64,000 nt of DNA. Source: Batillaria attramentaria (taxonomy: Eukaryota > Mollusca > Gastropoda > Batillariidae). The notes beneath the pieces were generated by a model. That model saw nothing but the letters and a program-made list of their open reading frames with translations, ran no database searches and was not told the DNA's origin. Every line of letters starts with the position of its first letter. Positions within the stretch are counted from its first letter, which is position 1. The position numbers were made by a program, and so were the translations under genes. The stretch is taken from assembly GCA_018292915.2 (NCBI GenBank), contig JACVVK020000171.1, positions 724,501-788,500 of the forward strand, written 5' to 3'. This document shows, in pieces, positions 1-10,654 of the stretch.

Positions 1-459
1 GTACCCAAGTAAAGCTTGATCAACAGAGATTCGGATTGTTTGTTGACATTTCTCAGAGCATATACATTCAACACGGTTCCAGATACGTGATATCTTTGTA
101 CAATGGTAAAAGAAATGTTCAGCATAATCGATTTGGTTATTACAAAAAGTACAGTATCTATTATTTGCGACCCCCATTTTTGATAGAAGAATGTTTGTTG
201 GATAAATATTGTGTATTATCTTCCATTGGAGTTCCTGCAATCTAATTTCTTTCGATGATTTGTTTTCTTCTTCTTCTACTTGTTATTATTATTTTGGAGG
301 GTGCTATTAAAAAAACAAATAAATGATAAATTAATTAAACAAATAAATAGATACATTCTGGCCAGAGCAGAAGATGATCAACAGTTTGTTAGACAATCAA
401 ATCGGGGCCGGGTCGTCTTGTTTTTGTCATGCTGACCTAACACACCCACACACACACGC

Positions 460-499
<40 letters not shown>

Positions 500-950
500 C
501 GTGCCGTAACGCGCCAGTACAAATTAAATCCGCTCATTACTGCTAATCTATCGGTGATTATCACGGCTCTACGACAAAATACCTCCGCAAACTCGCGAAA
601 TCCCTTGCTCGGGTGGTCCCCTCATCCCATTAACATAGAGTTTTGCTGGCCTCTATACATTTGCGCTTAGGGGTAGACACATTCGTTTGACGTCAAACAT
701 CATCGTCCACAGTTGAAGCTCGAAGTTAAGTCAGTTAGAGAACGGATTTCAATGTTGCGGGGTGCAAAAATCCCCATGCTTTGTGTCAAAAAGCGCTAAC
801 TACGCGAAAGTAAATTTCAAACACGCGCAAAACAGAAACGGCTGCCCACCGCAAATACGCCGGAGTGATGTGTACACATTCTAGAGCACGAAGCACCTTG
901 CTCTTGGTGCGCGGCATTTGAAACTGGTGATTACTTTGTGAAGACTGTAT
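1..950. other. 5' flank of the first gene, no gene seen
   Basis: No convincing coding exon. A (GA)n tract occupies about 461-499 with a short CA stretch before it. Open frames here are short and low in complexity. A weak TATAA-like string at 948-952 and an acceptor-like TTTCAG ending at 1002 could belong to the promoter or 5' UTR of the gene that starts near 1085; both are inference. Confidence 0.5.
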
Positions 951-1084
951 AACTGCTCTTGAGGGGAACGCTAGACTGAGTGTCGAAGCATTACAATTTC
1001 AGTGACTGCTCCGTTGATACCGGGGCAGAGGGGACGTGTTTTGTTGCACGCTCCTGTATGCAAAGTAGGATCGAAGTTATCACA

Positions 1085-2674
1085 ATGTTGTCCTACGTTG
1101 TCGTCCTGTGTGCCACGGTGCTGGTTGGATGCCAGTGTCAGAATCTGCCCGGATGGTACTCCAGAGTGCGGGATCTGGACAATGATGTGCCCGAGGACAA
1201 CGCCCAGGTCATCCAGAGCAACACTCAGACCAGAAACGCTGCTTTCGGCGCTCCAGCCTCAGGGGACAATCTGTCGCCCTACCCACGCGCTGACCAAAAC
1301 CCCACTGCAGGTTCCCAGCGGAGATCGCCCAGCAACCAGGTGCCCCCTTGGTATTCCAGAGTCCGGGGACTGACCAATAACCTGCCCGACTACGTCGACC
1401 AGAGCAGGCAGACGGCGAATGGTTACCTCGGACCGTCAGAAGCAGAGAACAGCCAGAACAGACTGAACACAGCAATAAACAGCCAAACAAGATCGAGATC
1501 AGCAGGCCAGTACCCAGCAAATGTCAGGAACGACCGTCAGCAGGCCAGTAATGGTGGTCAGCTCCGATCGCCTGGAGCAGCAAATGTCAGGAACGACCGT
1601 CAGCAGGCCAGTAGTGGTGGTCAGCTCCGATCGCCTGGAGCAGCAAATGTCAGGAACGACCGTCATCAGGCCAGTAATGGTGGTCAGCTCCGATCGCCTG
1701 GAGCAGCTGCTAACAGGCCGGCCCGTGGATCAAGACCACGCAACGAATATTCTGACCCTCTACTTTCTAGAGAAAATGGGCCTGTTTCTAGTGCGTCTAG
1801 GCAACGACAGACAGGAAATTATCCTGATCTCTCTGCTGGCGGCGAGTCATCCCGAGCTGGTCGGCAGCAGAATCCAGCTGATGGCGGCGACACAGGCATC
1901 GTCCGAGTGAGTACTAGTGTTGTTGGCAGAGACTCTCCGTTTCTACACTTCCTGAGACGGCAGCAGCAAAAACGCGGATCTGCCTCTGCTTCAGCTCCGG
2001 CTACAGGACAAATTCCCCGCAATAGACAAGGCTCTGCGTTAGCTCGGACCCTGTTTGGCGGGCAGACGAGGAACCTAGCTCTTGGTGACCAGAATCGACA
2101 ACGTCCTGAAACCCGAGACAACCGAGAGACTGACGATAATCAGAACCAAACGAAAAACACTACTGCTCACACTGAACCTAACGAACCGAAACAAGGAGGA
2201 CCTAAAAAGCAGGCAGAACCAGTGTCTGAAGACAGCCAGACCAGGAACATGGCTGTTGGCGACGAAAGTCTCCAAGATCGAGGAAGTCTCCAAGATCCTA
2301 AAGCTCAGTACCAGCCGCGGTATCAAGGTGAGGGTGCCGCCAACGAAAACAACGAAAAGTCATCCAACGCGCAGGCTGACGTAGTTGTTCCCGACCGTGA
2401 ATCAGACGACAACACAGACGCTCGCGCGGATTCAGTTACGGCTGAACCAGAACTTGAAGATGACGCCAACGACCTGAAGAGCAAGTTGTTCGCTAACCTC
2501 GGCGGACACATCATTTCCTTCAGAACCTTTTTTGACTCTGATGTGGATTCGCAAAATCAACTGCGATCCGACTTCCCACCTGCCTTCCAACGTCCGGAAA
2601 CTTTCCATGTGCTGGAGAGAATTCTGGTGGCCATCGCGGCGATCGCACCTTATCCCAAAGACAGACAGGCGTAA
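1085..2674 (+). CDS. Secreted, disordered Gln/Arg/Asn/Ser-rich protein with internal repeats
   Basis: An uninterrupted 529-codon frame from ATG 1085 to TAA 2672-2674. It opens with a clear signal peptide (MLSYVVVLCATVLVGC) and no cysteine follows the CQCQ at the likely cleavage site, so the mature protein is a cysteine-free, extracellular, probably unstructured chain. An in-frame ATG at 1058 would add nine residues; 1085 was chosen because it gives the more typical signal peptide. Near the N terminus a WYSRVR motif occurs twice (about residues 24 and 95). Then come three copies of a 21-residue unit (NVRNDRQQAS core) and scattered QTRN motifs. The last 65 residues are less biased and contain hydrophobic stretches (ILVAIAAIAPY). 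No catalytic or binding domain is recognisable. Shell-matrix, mucus or peptide-precursor roles are possible but unsupported. The CDS is intronless; AATAAA follows at 3189. Confidence 0.75.
   Translation: MLSYVVVLCATVLVGCQCQNLPGWYSRVRDLDNDVPEDNAQVIQSNTQTRNAAFGAPASGDNLSPYPRADQNPTAGSQRRSPSNQVPPWYSRVRGLTNNLPDYVDQSRQTANGYLGPSEAENSQNRLNTAINSQTRSRSAGQYPANVRNDRQQASNGGQLRSPGAANVRNDRQQASSGGQLRSPGAANVRNDRHQASNGGQLRSPGAAANRPARGSRPRNEYSDPLLSRENGPVSSASRQRQTGNYPDLSAGGESSRAGRQQNPADGGDTGIVRVSTSVVGRDSPFLHFLRRQQQKRGSASASAPATGQIPRNRQGSALARTLFGGQTRNLALGDQNRQRPETRDNRETDDNQNQTKNTTAHTEPNEPKQGGPKKQAEPVSEDSQTRNMAVGDESLQDRGSLQDPKAQYQPRYQGEGAANENNEKSSNAQADVVVPDRESDDNTDARADSVTAEPELEDDANDLKSKLFANLGGHIISFRTFFDSDVDSQNQLRSDFPPAFQRPETFHVLERILVAIAAIAPYPKDRQA
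1518..1706 (+). repeat. Three in-frame 63-bp coding tandem repeats
   Basis: The unit beginning CAAATGTCAGGAACGACC recurs with its ATG triplet at 1521, 1584 and 1647, exactly 63 bp apart. Only a few substitutions separate the copies, so the duplication is recent and keeps the 21-residue frame of the secreted protein. Confidence 0.92.
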
Positions 2675-3174
2675 AAGGAACCGTACGACTGCATGGCCAT
2701 TCTGTCGTTTACAGGGTCTGTTGAGTTTGCACGTTACAGTTTTAGTTGTAACTGTTTTAATATTTTGATATGATTAATTGTTCTAGATACATCAGGCTTG
2801 AACCTTTGAAAACTGATGGCCTTAGACTATACATTGCTATGATTAATCATATCTATTACATTATTTTGAAATAGGGCTGTACTTTACAACTCGTGTTATG
2901 ATTTTAGTGCTTAGGCACTTTTCTGTTGATGTCAACATTATTTATATTTCATTCATTTTACTTCTAATGTAAACTTGTACTCTTTTCGCTGACGTTGACA
3001 ATAATAAGATTTATTTACTACCGGTGATTTGTTTTAATCATTTATTTTGTATAAAGCTTCTGTTTTGCGCACGTTCGTGTATATTACTGGAATCTGTGCT
3101 ATGCAAAACAGTGCATCCTCTTCTCCTTTTGAGGCTGTCCGTTTACTTCTGAAACATTACTTGAGCATTAATTC

Positions 3175-3393
3175 TTCGTGAAAATAATAATAAATCAAAT
3201 TAATCCATTTTGTATTTTTTTAACGAAATAACTATTTTTGGGACCGCTGAAATTCATTTCAGTAGTTCCCCTGACACATTAACCGAACATTCATTGTTCG
3301 TGAAATAAATAAAAACCAAATGATTTTTTTTTTTTTTTTTTTTTTTTGCGAAATAAATATTTTTGGGATCGCTGAAATTCATTTCAATACTTG

Positions 3394-3470
<77 letters not shown>
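3175..3470. repeat. 3' flank: poly(A) signal, duplicated segment, poly-T and (TG)n
   Basis: AATAAA at 3189-3194 is a plausible poly(A) signal for the gene ending at 2674. A block of about 90 bp containing GCTGAAATTCATTTCA occurs at about 3175-3265 and again at about 3298-3390, i.e. a degenerate tandem duplication with a period near 127 bp. Between and after the copies lie a poly-T tract (3326-3347) and a (TG)n array (3397-3467). Confidence 0.7.
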
Positions 3471-3472
<2 letters not shown>

Positions 3473-3662
3473 TGTAGTAAGAAAAACACAGAAACAACAA
3501 AACAAAGACAACAACAAAAGAAAGAAAGAAAGAAACAAAAACAACAACAACAAAGCAACCAAAACAACCCCAACAACAAGAAAAATAAGCTAAACCGCAT
3601 TTAAAATTATTCTTGAAACTAAATTTGTTTGTTTGTTTGTTAGTTTGTTAGCGAGAGAGAGA

Positions 3663-3725
3663 GGGGGGGGGGTTGTGGGGTCGGTGTTTGAGAGTTTAAA
3701 GTTCTTTTCCACCATGTGGGGGGAG
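3663..3725 (-). mobile_element. SINE-A 3' fragment
   Basis: The GAGAGTTTAAAGTTCTTTTCCACCA string matches, in reverse, the 3' part of the tRNA-derived SINE called SINE-A here (full copies at 4547, 12204, 28560 and 61931). The tRNA head is missing. Confidence 0.5.
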
Positions 3726-3784
3726 AGAGAGAGAGAGAGAGAGAACACGGAAATGAAGAAATTCCAAAAACAAACAAATTACGA

Positions 3785-4010
3785 TTTCACCAGAATTCTT
3801 AGTTCATACTGGAACTGAGAATTAATTTTCTTTGTTCATATTAAAACTGAGAATTCCTTAGTTCATACTGGAACTGAGAATTTCTAAGCTCATAATTATT
3901 GGGACTGAGAATTCCTTAGTTTATATTGGAACTGAGAATTTCAAGTCTTAGCTCATAATTATTGGAGCTGAGAATTTCTTAGTTCATACTGGAACTGAGA
4001 ATTGGGTTGT
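3785..4010. repeat. Degenerate tandem repeat (CTTAGTTCATACTGGAACTGA core)
   Basis: The core GAACTGAGAATT recurs about six times with irregular spacing, alternating with GCTCATAATTATTGG segments. It runs straight into the (CA)n array at 4051-4152. No coding potential. Confidence 0.75.
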
Positions 4011-4047
4011 CCCGGAACTGACAATATTCATACAACGAAAGGACTAC

Positions 4048-4155
<108 letters not shown>

Positions 4156-4546
4156 GCATAACACAGACCCATGCAAAGAGACAAACAATTTAAAGAAGGC
4201 CTCTAAAAGATCATGGCGGGCTTCTCGTGATCCAGGGTCTAAGAACTGCGAAGCACGTCGGTACATAACTGGCCAGGAACATTTGCTCGCGAATTAGAAG
4301 TCTGAAAGGAGTGAGCGGCCCACGGCGCAGCGGTGTACATCACAGATACCCGACTGGCTGCGTGTTACCGTCAGCTCCTACCTCGGAAGTCGTCTAGCGT
4401 CAAATGACAGACGGGATTAGGTAGTTTTATCCTACCCATGACGCTTGGACTCTTCAGTTTAAAAACTGAGTGGCGAGAGCAGTGGAGAAGCGCATCTAGA
4501 AAAACAAACAAATTCCTTGAGTCGTTTTCTAGGACTATAAAGAAGG

Positions 4547-4717
4547 TGTGGGTGGGTGGGTGTTTGGGGGTTTAACGTCTTTTTCCACCACATGGGGTGA
4601 TATCAAAGACGGGGCAACGATGAAAAAGCCAGCACAAATATTTGGCCCCAGCCGGGATCGAACTCACGACCTGAGCATTAGAAGTCCAACGCTCTACCAT
4701 TCGACCACCCCGGCTCC
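4547..4717 (-). mobile_element. SINE-A, full copy, minus strand
   Basis: A tRNA-derived SINE. Read on the minus strand it begins GGAGCCGGGGTGG, with A-box-like (GGTCGAATGGTAGAGCG) and B-box-like (GTTCGATCCC) internal Pol III promoter elements, and ends in a body with GATATCACC and ACGTTAAAC followed by ACCCACCC. It is flanked by a perfect 14-bp target-site duplication, GACTATAAAGAAGG (4533-4546 and 4718-4731), the mark of LINE-mediated retroposition. Confidence 0.9.
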
Positions 4718-5010
4718 GACTATAAAGAAGGAAAAAAACAAAACAAAACAAAACAACAAGAAGAACAACTTGCGTGATATTCTTCCCCCTCCCCCCACCC
4801 CCTCCCTGCGCAAAAATAATGAGACGAAAAAGGGGGGCAAAGAATGATTTGGGGCGTATGGGGTTCGGTTATTAGTATCACTGAAAAGGGCAGAAAATAA
4901 AATTTGTTTTTGTACACAAATCATTTCTGTGGCGTGGTGGTGGCCTGACATTATGTTTGTTCAAAACTTGCATGGGAATCAATGCCGGCAGGGCATATTT
5001 GTATTACACG

Positions 5011-5178
5011 CTCTTGGCCGAATGGTACAGCATTGGACTTCTAATGCTCGGGTCGTGAGTTCGTATCCCGGCTGGGGCCAAATATTTCTGCTGGCTTTTT
5101 CATCGTTGCCCCGTCTTTGATATCACCCGTATGTGGTGGAAAAGGATGTTAAACCCCCAATCACCCACCCACTCAGCC
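5011..5178 (+). mobile_element. SINE-A, plus strand
   Basis: Same family as the copy at 4547: tRNA-like head (GGCCGAATGGTACAGC, GTTCGTATCCCGGC) and the 3' body with GATATCACCCG. The extreme 5' end is diverged. No clear target-site duplication was seen. Confidence 0.8.
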
Positions 5179-5516
5179 TCGAAACTACGATAATGAAAGG
5201 AATGAGACAGACGTGAAACAGCATGATGCGAATAAGTTACCACAATTACGCACAGCGAATATGCTGGAAATGGTTGATGTGTTTACCCTGACAGTTTTAC
5301 TTCACACGATGGAAGGAATAATGCACCGTTTCATGTCAACGAGAGATACATTCAACAAAAAACAACAACAACAACAACAAAACGATACAATTTCGTTGTC
5401 ACTGTTTCACGAACAAAGAAATGCAGTCTTCCGCGAATGGTTTCATGTGTTGACATAAGTCAGCTCAAACACGATGAAAGGAATACGGTACCATACGGTG
5501 ACAATGAGATCGATTC

Positions 5517-6142
<626 letters not shown>

Positions 6143-6174
6143 TAATAGCAACAATAATAAGTATGTATTGTGTA

Positions 6175-6565
6175 GGCGCTTTACCCAATCACCTGAATTG
6201 GCTCAGGCGCATCGAAGTAAACCCAACACGCACGCTTACGTAAATCACATGCATTCTCTCACACACCGGACATGTTGTGCACAAATAACAATCAAATGGT
6301 GCCAAGAGTCAGCTCAGAAATTTAAGTTTCGGAATTTTAGAATTGCATTTAATTTCAGATTTTGTGGCCTAAATATTTCCGAGGTGGAGGCCGGGGGGGG
6401 GGGGGGGGGGGTGGGAGGGAGCCGGAGTACCCGGGGAGCACTCCGACGATCGGCCCGAATGAACGGTGCCACATACGAGAGAGAAAATTCCTTGCCCCAG
6501 CTGGGACTCGGACCTGACCCCTCACATTGGTGACAAAGTTTTAACCACTAGGCCGGAACAAAATA
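6175..6565 (-). mobile_element. SINE-B, minus strand
   Basis: Reverse copy of the second tRNA-derived family. Its LINE-like tail (GCGCTTTACC read reversed) is at 6175, its body matches 18148-18530, and its tRNA head is at about 6490-6565 (GGGACTCGGACCTGACC, TTTTAACCACTAGGCC in reverse). A long G run (about 6393-6410) interrupts the body. Confidence 0.75.
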
Positions 6566-6599
6566 ACGAAATAGCTACAGAGATTCAGTGACATGCCAG

Positions 6600-7870
6600 T
6601 CAGTTTACACGAGCGGTGTTGAGTATAATTAATTTTAGCAGTAAGCTCGTGCTGGCCAGCGGAAAAAAAAATTGTCAGTTGCTAAACCGAGTCTGGGGGT
6701 GAAAGGGTATAACTGTATAACTCGCTTTACTCAAAGCCCACATATGGTGGGAAAAAGACGCTAAACCCGCAAGTTTAGTCCTTTTGGCTCCTAGAGAAGC
6801 ATAGGGCCTCAACAGCTCTCCTACATCTCAGTCTGTCCCTGGCGCAGGTCTTAGCCTCCTCCCATGTCAGGCCGGAGTCTCGCAACTCGCAGTGCAAGCT
6901 CCTCAAGCTAAACCCGCAAACAATCATCAAATCTTTTTCCTACGAAACAGCTACTAAATTGTTTCTACAAGTATTACCCGCAGAGGGAACTTAAACACAA
7001 ACAAAGCAGAGACTTCATGGACAGGATAAACATAATAACCTTTCATCTGTCAAAAAAAAAAACGGGTTTAAAGAAATTTTTTCTAGATGACGTTAGATCA
7101 GCCCAAACATGAATACAGTTTCCGAGTAGGCGTATTGTGTGTATGTGTGTGTGTGTATGTCACCAAGACATTACTAAACAAAGGCCGATGAATATTTATA
7201 GGAACACATGGCAAGGGGGCGGCAATTGTCCCCGAATCCATGACACGGACGTACATAATTATGGACACGCAAAAAAAAACCCCAACAAAAACCGGGTTAA
7301 AGCTTTGGTACACTCTCCCCCAAAATCCCTGTCCAGCTTATCCTGGGGGCAAACATAGACAGGGATTCACCCAGCAGTCCCCGGCGCTCCGCTCCGCTCC
7401 ACCCCCCACCCGTCGTGTTGTTGGATCGCCATCTAAGCTTGTTGACCGACACTGCGACATTTGAAGCGGCTGGAAGCGAAAGTCAACACGACATTACTCT
7501 CACCTGCTTCGCGTTACTGTCATCGCCGGCTGACTTCTGCTTTTGCCTAAGCCCCGCGCGCATTCTGCACAGTTTACCTTACACCCACGGGCCTTTCAGT
7601 CCCCGTTTGATCGGATGGGTTAAGCAAATGTGCAGGTGTTTAACGCCATGCTGATGACGTGGTGGTGCTCTTCGCTGACCGGACCCCTTTCAGACGGAGT
7701 GGGTCTGTGTGCCAATACTCACCTCACCAGTGCCGTCTTTTTGTCTCTGTTTCTACGTCTGTCCACGGAGTCTGTCCATGGAGTTCCACAAGATCACTTT
7801 TCACGCCGTTTATGGGTTCATGTGGGACAGTAAAGTTATTATCATTATTATTATTAGCAGGGTAAGACTA
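6600..7870. other. No gene seen
   Basis: Unique-looking sequence with no supported exon. A SINE-like 3' scrap (TGGGAAAAAGACGCTAAACC) lies at about 6750. Short GT tracts and a CG-rich stretch near 7380-7600 have no recognisable protein. Confidence 0.4.
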
Positions 7871-7974
7871 CTCTGCTGCTGCTGCTGATGATGATGATGA
7901 TGATTGGCCATTTGTATAGCGCTACAAGAATACTTCCATGCACTAAGCATGCTCACGGCGCCTTTGGAGTAAAA

Positions 7975-8007
<33 letters not shown>

Positions 8008-8370
8008 GACAGAGAGACAGAGACAGAGACAGAGACAGAGAGACAGACAGAGAGTCAGAGGCAGAGAGAGAATTATAACAGAGAGAAAAGATGCGTCTTG
8101 AGGTTCCGCTTGAAGGTCATGACTGACGCAGAACCTGACTTGAGGTGTGCTGGCAGGTTGTTCCAGGGGCAAGGAGCTGCACTCTTGAAAGCCCGTGCAC
8201 CAGAGCGTTTCTTGTTTGTGTTGTCATAGTAGCCTGGGACAGCAAGTCTGGACTGGGAAGAAGATCTTAGGCTGCGTGCAGGTCTATAGAGTGATCTTAC
8301 TCTGATCTTACGTACTAACACAGTTGCACGCCAGTTGCATGAATCCTGTCGACTGATCACAGCCTGTTTC
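7870..8370 (-). pseudogene. LINE 3' end (C terminus of a non-LTR retrotransposon ORF2)
   Basis: On the minus strand 8360-8073 encodes a peptide with the typical extreme C terminus of CR1/L2/Jockey-like reverse transcriptases (GARAFKSAAPCPWNNLPAHL, then FKRNLKTHLF). Its 3' region continues to TAGCGCTATACAAATGG and a CAT-rich tail at 7880-7910, as in LINE 3' ends. A (GA)n/(GACA)n array at 7974-8070 sits inside it. The copy is heavily 5' truncated, with no enzymatic core left. Confidence 0.75.
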
Positions 8371-8600
8371 CGATGTTTTTTTGACCAAGGGTATCTGTTT
8401 TACTTTTCGTTTTTGTTTGTTTGTTTGTCCGTTGTTTGTTTTTGCTTATTTTTTGTTCTTTGTTTGTTTGTTTTCTTGTGGGTGTTTTTTTTTGGTCGTT
8501 TGTTTTCGTTTAGTTCCTGAAGCACCAACAAGGTCTGGTGATGTTGACTGTGCCTTACCGAGCATCAGTCAGTGGGGTCGGATCCCATCAGGAAAATGAT

Positions 8601-8800
8601 GGTTGGTTGGTTGGTTGGTTGGTTGGTTGGTTGGTGATGTAATCACCACATACCAAACGCAGGACAACATGGAGACAGTCATTACAAAGTGTTAGCTCCC
8701 TGTCGGGGTTTGGAACTCACCGCCAGAAAATTTAAAGTCCAGTGCTCTACTACTAACCACTGCCATTCCGCCTCCCTCATGAGGAAAATGAGCTCACATG
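8601..8800 (-). repeat. (GGTT)n array followed by a degenerate tRNA-like SINE head
   Basis: GGTT repeats fill 8601-8633. Read in reverse, 8695-8790 resembles a decayed tRNA head (TGGCAGTGGTTAGTAGTAGAG, then GTGAGTTCCAAACCCCG). Confidence 0.45.
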
Positions 8801-8884
8801 AAGCCCAGTCGGGGATGACGACGAAGAAGCAGACGGGCGACACAGAGCAGAGGGGTATGGAATACTGTATACGCAGTTGCCTAT

Positions 8885-9139
8885 TGGTGTTTGTTGTTGA
8901 TGTTGGGTTGTTTGTTGTTGTTTTTGTTTGTTTGTTTGTTGTTTTTGTTTGTTGTTTTTGTTCGTTTGTTTGTTTGTTTTTGTTTTGTGTTTTGGGCTGT
9001 TGTTTTTGTTTTGTTTTGTGTTTTTGTTTGTTTGTTGTTTTTGTTTGTTTGTTTGTTGTTTTTTGTTTGTTTTTGTTGTTGGTTTTGGTTTGTTTTGGTT
9101 TTTTGTTTGTTTTGTTGTTGTTGTTGTTGTTTTGTTTTG

Positions 9140-9212
<73 letters not shown>
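8885..9212. repeat. TTTG-rich tract and (TG)n microsatellite
   Basis: Irregular GTTT/GTTTTT repeats pass into uninterrupted (TG)n at about 9140-9212. Long open frames on both strands here are repeat artefacts. Confidence 0.95.
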
Positions 9213-9214
<2 letters not shown>

Positions 9215-9228
9215 GGGGGGGAGGGGGG

Positions 9229-9392
9229 CGGGATAGCCGAATGGTAGAGCGTTGGACTTTCAATGCTCGGGTCGTGAGTTCGAATCCCGACTGGGGCCAA
9301 ATATTTGTTCTGGTCTTTTTCTCGTTGCCTCGTCTGTGATATCACCCTTACGTGGTGGAAAAGGGCGTTAAACTCCCGAACATCCACCCCGA
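9229..9392 (+). mobile_element. SINE-A, plus strand
   Basis: Near-full copy with good A box (AGCCGAATGGTAGAGCG) and B box (GTTCGAATCCC), immediately downstream of the (TG)n/G-run tract. Confidence 0.88.
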
Positions 9393-9409
9393 AAATAATA
9401 ATAATAATA

Positions 9410-10200
9410 AGTGCATTAATACAGGCCCTTTATCCCAAATATTTGGCTCAAAGCACTGTGACCTTAACCAAACACGCACCCTCAAGCGAATCACACGCAT
9501 TCTCTCACACACTGGACATGAACACATTACCATCACATGGTGAGAAGGGCCAGCTCAGAAATTTAAGAATCGGTATTTTAGAATTGCACCTTTTTTTTTT
9601 TTAATTTCGTGGGCTGAACTTTTCCAAAGCAGAGGAGGAAGAACCCGGCGTACCCGGAGAGAACACAGACGTATAGAGATAGACGCACCGCCGCACGCTG
9701 CCACCGCTGCTTGCGAGTGTCGCTACGCGTCGGCCATCTTGCTGATATCACTCAGAGGCTCTGTGTATAGAGTGAGTGAGTGAGTTTTTAGGGCTTAAAG
9801 CCGCGCAAGCCCTCTGTGTATAGAACGCCTCGTTCGAAATACAAAGTTCTTTAGAAAGACGTCATCAGAAATGTGACGTAAGATAAAGCGGACCAATGCT
9901 ATGCGCGCTATGTAAACAGCTGATAGCGTCTGGCCAATGCTATGCGCGCTATGTAAACGGCTGGCACTTCCAGGTATTAGCAATATGGCGCGCGGCGGCG
10001 ACACTTTTCCGGCACCGCGGTGCGTCTAGATCTATACGTCTGTGGGAGAGAACCCCCGACGGTCGGCCCGAATGAACGGTGCCACATAATTATGAGAAAG
10101 ATGAAAATTATGAAAATTCTTCGCCCCGAGAGAGACTTGAACCTGACCTCTTGCACTGGTGACTAAGTCTTAAACCACCAGACCACCGACCGACCGCCCA
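9410..10200 (-). mobile_element. SINE-B, minus strand, split by a MITE
   Basis: The tail and body occupy 9410-9663 and the tRNA-like head 10045-10200 (reverse of TGGTGGTTTAAGACTTAG and GGTTCAAGTCTC). The two parts join perfectly once the 381-bp insertion at 9664-10044 is removed. Confidence 0.85.
9664..10044. mobile_element. hAT-like MITE inserted in SINE-B
   Basis: Terminal inverted repeats begin CACAGACGTATAGA and end TCTATACGTCTGTG, extending imperfectly to about 30 bp (GACGCACCG against CGGTGCGTC). The element is flanked by a perfect 8-bp duplication, GGAGAGAA (9656-9663 and 10045-10052). An 8-bp duplication is typical of hAT elements. The interior contains a tandem pair of ATGCGCGCTATGTAAAC segments and no coding frame. 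Confidence 0.9.
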
Positions 10201-10558
10201 CCGAGATAAGGGTAACCAGGCCCATCAGCGAAAGTGTGAAAGAGGCTGGACTTCGGGGTAGAGAAACCCATCTGGGTCGGCGATACAGTGTCAACATCCA
10301 CCCAGGCTCATGACCGCCCTGACTCCTTTGACACTTTAATTACAACTCAACATTTTTTTTTCTCTCCCCCTCACCCCTTCTCTCTCTCGTCGGGTCCCCC
10401 CCCCTCCCCCCCCCCCCCCCCAACACAGAATGTAACGTACTTCGCGACCAATCGTCAAGTCTAACGAGCATTTGTTTGTGGGTTTTTTTTTTTTTCGGCC
10501 ACCCGTAATTGAATCGCTAATTATGAGCGCACGTGGCGAGCGTGGCTCCAGCGAGGGT

Positions 10559-10565
10559 TATAAAA
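10559..10565 (+). promoter_or_regulatory. TATA box of the repetitive-protein gene
   Basis: TATAAAA lies 90 bp before the ATG at 10655. A start of transcription about 30 bp downstream would give a short 5' UTR of roughly 65 nt. Confidence 0.65.
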
Positions 10566-10654
10566 TCTCCATGTTCCGGCTGTACCGGCAGTCCCAGCAG
10601 CACTGTTCTTCTTCCTAGACTGAACCCTGTCGCTGTGTTTTCTTGGGATCAACC

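Noticed and set aside
1209..1520. Antisense open frames inside the first gene
   Set aside because: Overlap the well-supported secreted-protein frame; they reflect its Arg/Gln-rich codon composition.
3254..3600. Open frames rich in alternating Thr-His or Cys-Val
   Set aside because: Products of (CA)n/(TG)n microsatellites; the same applies to similar frames at 3979, 8682, 18727, 33659, 55093 and elsewhere.
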